A stretch of 64,000 nt of DNA, from assembly GCA_907163375.1 (NCBI GenBank), contig CAJQUW010001446.1, forward strand, positions 806,001 through 870,000. Direction: 5' to 3'. Under the pieces are notes generated by a model. The model saw only the letters and a list, made by a program, of their open reading frames with translations. It ran no database searches and had not been told where the DNA came from. Positions 60,117 through 64,000 of the stretch are shown here, one piece after another. Every line of letters begins with the position of its first letter. The first letter of the stretch is position 1. The translations under genes and the position numbers were made by a program. Origin of the DNA: Prostheceraeus crozeri. Its lineage: Eukaryota > Platyhelminthes > Polycladida > Euryleptidae.

Positions 60117-61141
60117 TGTTTTTGTTCGAAGTTTGAATTGCTATTTTAGTGACAAGATGAACGAATTAAGGCGCATCACATCACCTACGTGTTGCGTGTT
60201 GCGCTTCGAACGTTGTGTGAAACGCAAACATGTACATGTAGGCTGACCAGTGACCATGAAAGAAGTTATTGCACTGCAACGACATCGCAAAGATGTGAAT
60301 AGTGTGATAAAGAATTATTTCATAGATCTTCCTAGTCATAACTGTCACATCCAATCAGATTGTCTATAGTTAAAGTTTTTTTCAACTGCGTTTTGACAGT
60401 TACATTCACATTCCATAATAATCTATTCCTTTTCATCCCTTTTCATCCCTTTTATCGTATTGCATGTTCATGTATGGGTTTAACTGTTACCTCTTGCGTT
60501 CGAAATTTCATCATAGATTTGAATAATTTATTGACCATATATCTATGACTTTGAATACGTAACGCGTAGGTGATGTGATACGGCCTGGGTCAATGCCGAT
60601 GCCACCATTTCAAGTGTATTGCAGTGTATTCATTGTTTTTGTTCGAAGTTTGAATTGCTATTTTAGTGACAAGATGAACGAATTAAGGCGCATCACATCA
60701 CCTACGTGTTGCGTGTTGCGCTTCGAACGTTGTGTGAAACGCAAACATGTACATGTAGGCTGACCAGTGACCATGAAAGAAGTTATTGCACTGCAACGAC
60801 ATCGCAAAGATGTGAATAGTGTGATAAAGAATTATTTCATAGATCTTCCTAGTCATAACTGTCACATCCAATCAGATTGTCTATAGTTAAAGTTTTTTTC
60901 AACTGCGTTTTGACAGTTACATTCACATTCCATAATAATCTATTCCTTTTCATCCCTTTTCATCCCTTTTATCGTATTGCATGTTCATGTATGGGTTTAA
61001 CTGTTACCTCTTGCGTTCGAAATTTCATCATAGATTTGAATAATTTATTGACCATATATCTATGACTTTGAACACGTAACGCGTAGGTGATGTGATACGG
61101 CCTGGGTCAATGCCGATGCCACCATTTCAAGTGTATTGCAG
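60117..61141 (+). repeat. Recent 508-bp tandem duplication with 9-bp spacer
   Basis: Copies at 60117-60624 and 60634-61141, 517 bp apart, separated by TGTATTCAT. I found one substitution (GAATACGTAA versus GAACACGTAA). The unit includes CCTTTTCATC short repeats. It lies inside the ISCA2 intron. Confidence 0.93.
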
Positions 61142-61543
61142 ATGGTTTCAGGAAGATTGAGTCACTGGAGTATCAAAATCAAAGAAGGCACAAAGTGACC
61201 ACCTTTTCTTTGACTGAAAAAGACCGGTCTTGACAGTGTTGAAGCAGAAAGTAGATACATACAGTAATTTCAAAATAAAAGTTTCATTTTTTTCATATTG
61301 GGAGTGACATCATGTGATAAGTTTCACATTTTAATGATGATGATCATATTCATTTTACTCAAAAAGTTCACCAATCATGAAAGCTATGAAACTTAAAAAA
61401 ATGCAGCTTGAACGACGAGGCTTTGTTTCATGCTCTCAACGGCGACAGGAAGATAAACCCTTTTGGAGTTTGTCAAACATAGCCGAATCCAGGAGGCAAA
61501 TTGTCGAAATTGACATGCCATGAACTGTGAATTCTTTTTTCAG

Positions 61544-61659
61544 AGATTAAAGAAATACAAAGAGAATGACGGACATCTGCGAATATTAGTGGAAGGTGGT
61601 GGCTGCTCAGGATTTCAATACAAATTCGAATTGGATAAAGAAATCAATGATGATGACAT
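61544..61659 (+). CDS. ISCA2: ISCA2 internal exon with the first Fe-S cysteine
   Basis: ISCA2 is a mitochondrial matrix A-type scaffold that works with ISCA1 and IBA57 in making [4Fe-4S] clusters. This 116-bp exon lies between TTCTTTTTTCAG and GTAAGT and reads [20 protein letters not shown], then [18 protein letters not shown]. The [13 protein letters not shown] block is diagnostic of ISCA2 and contains the first of three cluster-binding Cys. It joins in phase to the exon at 58084-58138. The last exon(s), with the GCSCG motif, are not seen before the window end. A LINE lies downstream in the next intron. Confidence 0.93.
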
Positions 61660-62699
61660 GTAAGTTGACAGCTATATTTTACTCGTACATAATATAGCTA
61701 CAGTACATGTTTAATGTGAAAAATAGCAGGCAACAATGAAGAAGAGTGGCTCCGCTGGGTGCGTTGCAAAGGCAGGATGTCTAGCATGTAGGGAGATGGG
61801 GGTGTTATCTGCCACAAAGAGTTATGGACTTTGCCCCCCTCCCCAATAAACCATTCCTACCTGAAAATCAATTTTCGAACATATGTGAAATGAAACATTG
61901 TAAATAAGGACATATGGTGTTTCTCACTACACCATTAATCTTTTTCATTTTTTACCTCAAACTAGGTTTTCGCGAAAATTTGTGCACTGTTTTGGTAAAC
62001 GTGTTTTTCTCCTTAGTAAGTCATGTTTGAGCACCAATTGAGATTTTGACTGCGGAGATAGAGTATGGTTAATCATCTTCGAGAAAGCAAAAACAGTTGG
62101 CTGAAATATATTACATATTTCCTAGGAACAGCTGATTCTGTAAGTATACTTACAGTGGGTAGCTTTGGGCCACAGAATGTGGGGCTATAGGTCGACCCAC
62201 AATTCATCGCAATACCTTGAAAGTCGTAAAAGATTTTTTTCTTCGTCCTACACAATCGAAAATATGGCCAACAGGAAAATATGTTATAGTACGTGGTTGT
62301 GAGAGGTCACCGAAAATAAAAGCGATGTAAGCAACCAGAAGTCCAGAAAGCCGAGCCATGATAGGAGTAAGAGGCCTAGTTCATATTCGCAGAGGGTCGC
62401 GCCTACGCTATATTAGTCCAGACACGCAATTAATTGGCTTGCTATCTCATGCTGCAATATTGTTAATCAATAAATTGTTTTATGCCAGTGTTTTTATAGC
62501 ATATTTACATTTAATGATGCTACAAACTAGTGTTCAGAAGTTGGGGTAGATAACCAGCTAGAACGATTATGATTGGGTTTCAAGCAGTTTACTGACATCG
62601 TTTGGAATTAATGAATCTATCAATGTTCATTTACAGCTCTCATGCTGTCATTACTCTCAATTATAGCTTTGATTATCATTATGCCTTCGCACAGTAAGA
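61660..62699. other. ISCA2 intron sequence
   Basis: No gene recognised; the next ISCA2 exon is not found here. Confidence 0.5.
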
Positions 62700-62823
62700 A
62701 GGCCTAATTATCCCCGTTCCTCGGATCGGGTCGAAATGGGGGACGCTTTCCCGAGTGGCCGTCTGTTGGCACGCTGCCTCCTTCGGGTTTTTGCCACACT
62801 ATTTCTCCGTTGGTCGTGGAGAA

Positions 62824-63792
62824 ATGGTCGTCTTCTTCTGTATATGTCTTTACGGCCACTTTCTTTCATGTCCTCTCCCTCGTCTACTCATTCCTCTCCT
62901 GCTCCTCATGTCAGGAATCCATCCCAATCCTGGTCCTTCACCTCGTCACCCTCCTAGATACCCATGCGGAGTCTGTCAGAGAAGCGTTGGCTACACCGGC
63001 CGTTCTGCTCAGTGCTCGGCATGTAAACTTTGGATTCATCTTCGCTGTTCCTCTCTTACCTCCCGTGCCTTCAACGCCCTCCCCAGGCGTCACCAATGGG
63101 TCTGTCCTACCTGCTCTCCTACATACTTTCGTTTTCCTTCTCCATCCCCAGCTGTTTCTACCTCAGACCGCTCTTCCTCCCTCTACCGCGCCCAGTCCAC
63201 CGTCTCCGTCCAATCCTCGGCCCCTTTGGCCTCTTCCCTGCAACCCCGCGTTGTCCTCTCTCGCCTCCCCTTTCCTCCCAGCCGCTCGTCCTCAGTCGCC
63301 GCTGGCCGGCCTCCTCCCTCCCGTCGCCCCGCGCCCCCTGCGCCTGTCTCCACCCCCTCGGCTGCCTCTCTCTCGTCCCTGCAGCCTCGTGTGGTCATCT
63401 CCCGTCTCCACCTTCCGCCCACTCCTTCCCCGCCCGCTCCCAGCCCTGCCGCCGTGGCTGCTGTTCCTTCTTCCATGCAGCCTCGCGTTGTTTTGTCCCG
63501 TCTCCACCTTCCGCCCTCTCCTTCCCCACACGCTGTCAGCCCTACCTCCGTGACTGCTGCTCCCTCATCCCTGCAGCATCGGGTTGTTTTGTCCCGTCTC
63601 CCTGCGTCTGCCCTCCCCCCTGTCTCCTCCTCTGTCTTGCCTCTCCCACCTCCTCCTCCCGCCCCTTACCCTTTCCCGGCCTTTTCTTTGCCATGTCCTC
63701 CCTCGCCCAGCCCACCTTCCCCCGTAAGACCCCTCCGTCCTATTCGCTCTTGCCCCCGTTCTTCAACCAACGAGCTCAAGATCCTTCAGTGA
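62824..63792 (+). CDS. Non-LTR retrotransposon ORF1: hydrophobic N-terminus, 2A-like NPGP, PHD finger, Pro/Ser-rich tail
   Basis: I take the ATG at 62824; the frame is open upstream to about 62755 without another ATG. Residues 1-30 are hydrophobic and run into SGIHPNPGP (NPGP at 35-38), which resembles the 2A ribosome-skipping motif DxExNPGP but lacks its D and E. Residues 48-97 hold a C4HC3 set (C48, C51, C64, C67, H72, C75, C94, C97), a PHD-type zinc finger. The rest is Pro/Ser/Val-rich with repeated SSLQPRVVLSRL units. The frame ends in TGA at 63790-63792 exactly where LKILQ is followed by NANGVRARRLEL; the TGA stands in the place of the usual Trp of the endonuclease start. It is either an ORF1/ORF2 boundary or a nonsense mutation. 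Confidence 0.7.
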   Translation: MVVFFCICLYGHFLSCPLPRLLIPLLLLMSGIHPNPGPSPRHPPRYPCGVCQRSVGYTGRSAQCSACKLWIHLRCSSLTSRAFNALPRRHQWVCPTCSPTYFRFPSPSPAVSTSDRSSSLYRAQSTVSVQSSAPLASSLQPRVVLSRLPFPPSRSSSVAAGRPPPSRRPAPPAPVSTPSAASLSSLQPRVVISRLHLPPTPSPPAPSPAAVAAVPSSMQPRVVLSRLHLPPSPSPHAVSPTSVTAAPSSLQHRVVLSRLPASALPPVSSSVLPLPPPPPAPYPFPAFSLPCPPSPSPPSPVRPLRPIRSCPRSSTNELKILQ

Positions 63793-63912
63793 AACGCAAA
63801 CGGAGTGCGGGCCCGCCGCTTGGAGCTCACTCACTTGCTCTCTTCAAATCCTTACGACATTATTCTTATCCAGGAAACGAAACTTCTCCCATCCACTACC
63901 GTAAAATGGGGT
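63793..63912 (+). pseudogene. AP endonuclease N-terminal fragment
   Basis: Reads NANGVRARRLELTHLLSSNP and then DIILIQETKLL, the first blocks of a LINE apurinic endonuclease; the Glu of QETKL is the metal-binding residue. It continues the ORF1 frame after the TGA. Similarity stops near 63912. Confidence 0.75.
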
Positions 63913-64000
63913 AACACTGCCACTTTATTATAACTCTCAACAACAATATGTAACACTGTCACTATTGTTGTTGACTGCTGATCTCTGATTGGCTGTTCAA

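Larger units (their letters stand above)
58139..61543. other. ISCA2 intron, rich in repeats
   Basis: 3.4-kb intron. It holds a TAATTAC-rich patch (59195-59280) recalling hAT subterminal repeats, a Penelope relic (59319-59990) and a recent tandem duplication (60117-61141). No other gene is recognised. Confidence 0.7.
62700..63912 (+). mobile_element. 5' part of a GC-rich non-LTR retrotransposon
   Basis: A sharp change from AT-rich to C-rich sequence at about 62710 marks the start. It carries an ORF1 with a 2A-like motif and PHD finger, then the first 40 codons of an AP endonuclease, stopping near 63912 where the sequence becomes AT-rich again. The rest is deleted or displaced by another insertion. 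CR1/L2-group elements of sea urchins and others have the same ORF1 plan. Confidence 0.75.

Noticed and set aside
60360..61065. Two identical 62-codon open frames
   Set aside because: They are the same random frame repeated by the tandem duplication; no protein signature.
62810..63914. Overlapping long open frames in the GC-rich region on both strands
   Set aside because: Low stop frequency in C-rich repeats gives long spurious frames. Only the frame with the 2A-like motif and PHD finger is supported.
1..64000. CRISPR arrays, operons, bacterial origins
   Set aside because: The window is a metazoan nuclear sequence with spliced genes; none of the tandem repeats has spacer structure.

Overview
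This is AT-rich animal nuclear DNA with split genes. Exons are bounded by GT/AG sites, introns run to kilobases, and about half of the window is transposable elements in several states of decay. A ciliary axoneme gene (CCDC39), an opsin with its retinal-binding lysine, and a mitochondrial Fe-S assembly gene (ISCA2) point to an invertebrate metazoan with motile cilia and photoreceptors. P, hAT, Tc1/mariner, a DUF7869/Sola-like element, a CR1/L2-like LINE and a Penelope relic side by side fit a cnidarian or marine lophotrochozoan/deuterostome. I cannot name the species.

Layout. 1-1053: last coding exon of an opsin (+). 2983-8150: a TIR element with TTGTCTGA-type subterminal repeats, opened by a second transposon (3339-7800, TAA target duplication) that carries a four-part DDE-type transposase gene and a 21-bp minisatellite. 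8759-23273: a transposon graveyard, possibly all inside one old pogo-like element. It holds a mariner relic (8899-10264), a P element (10764-13501) split by a MITE (11495-12068), and a three-deep nest: hAT (13784-22398) containing hAT (14698-19747) containing Tc1 (17775-19428). A tRNA-Thr-like sequence lies at 22477. 25640-30130: a decayed CR1/L2-type LINE (+), itself interrupted by a second copy of the same MITE. 33033-47465: CCDC39 on the minus strand, eight coding exons, about 932 codons, nearly full length against the human protein. Exon 6 carries one extra base in an A-run (T-run on the plus strand). 49530-50113: a 42-bp perfect palindrome and a fresh 49-bp tandem duplication. 51190-53310: hAT relic. 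55074-57715: a complete element with 31-bp TIRs, ATTT target duplication and a broken DUF7869/Sola-like transposase. 58084-61659: two consecutive exons of ISCA2 (+). The intron between them holds a Penelope GIY-YIG fragment with a hammerhead-like tail and a recent 508-bp tandem duplication. 62700-63912: GC-rich start of a second non-LTR retrotransposon with a 2A-like NPGP motif and a PHD finger.

The host genes are functionally unrelated to one another. CCDC39 is the axonemal 96-nm ruler subunit, ISCA2 acts in mitochondrial [4Fe-4S] assembly, and the opsin is a light-sensing GPCR. Most other apparent coding capacity belongs to mobile elements, nearly all inactivated by stops, frameshifts, deletions or later insertions. 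Boundaries of eight elements could be fixed to the base from terminal inverted repeats plus target-site duplications.
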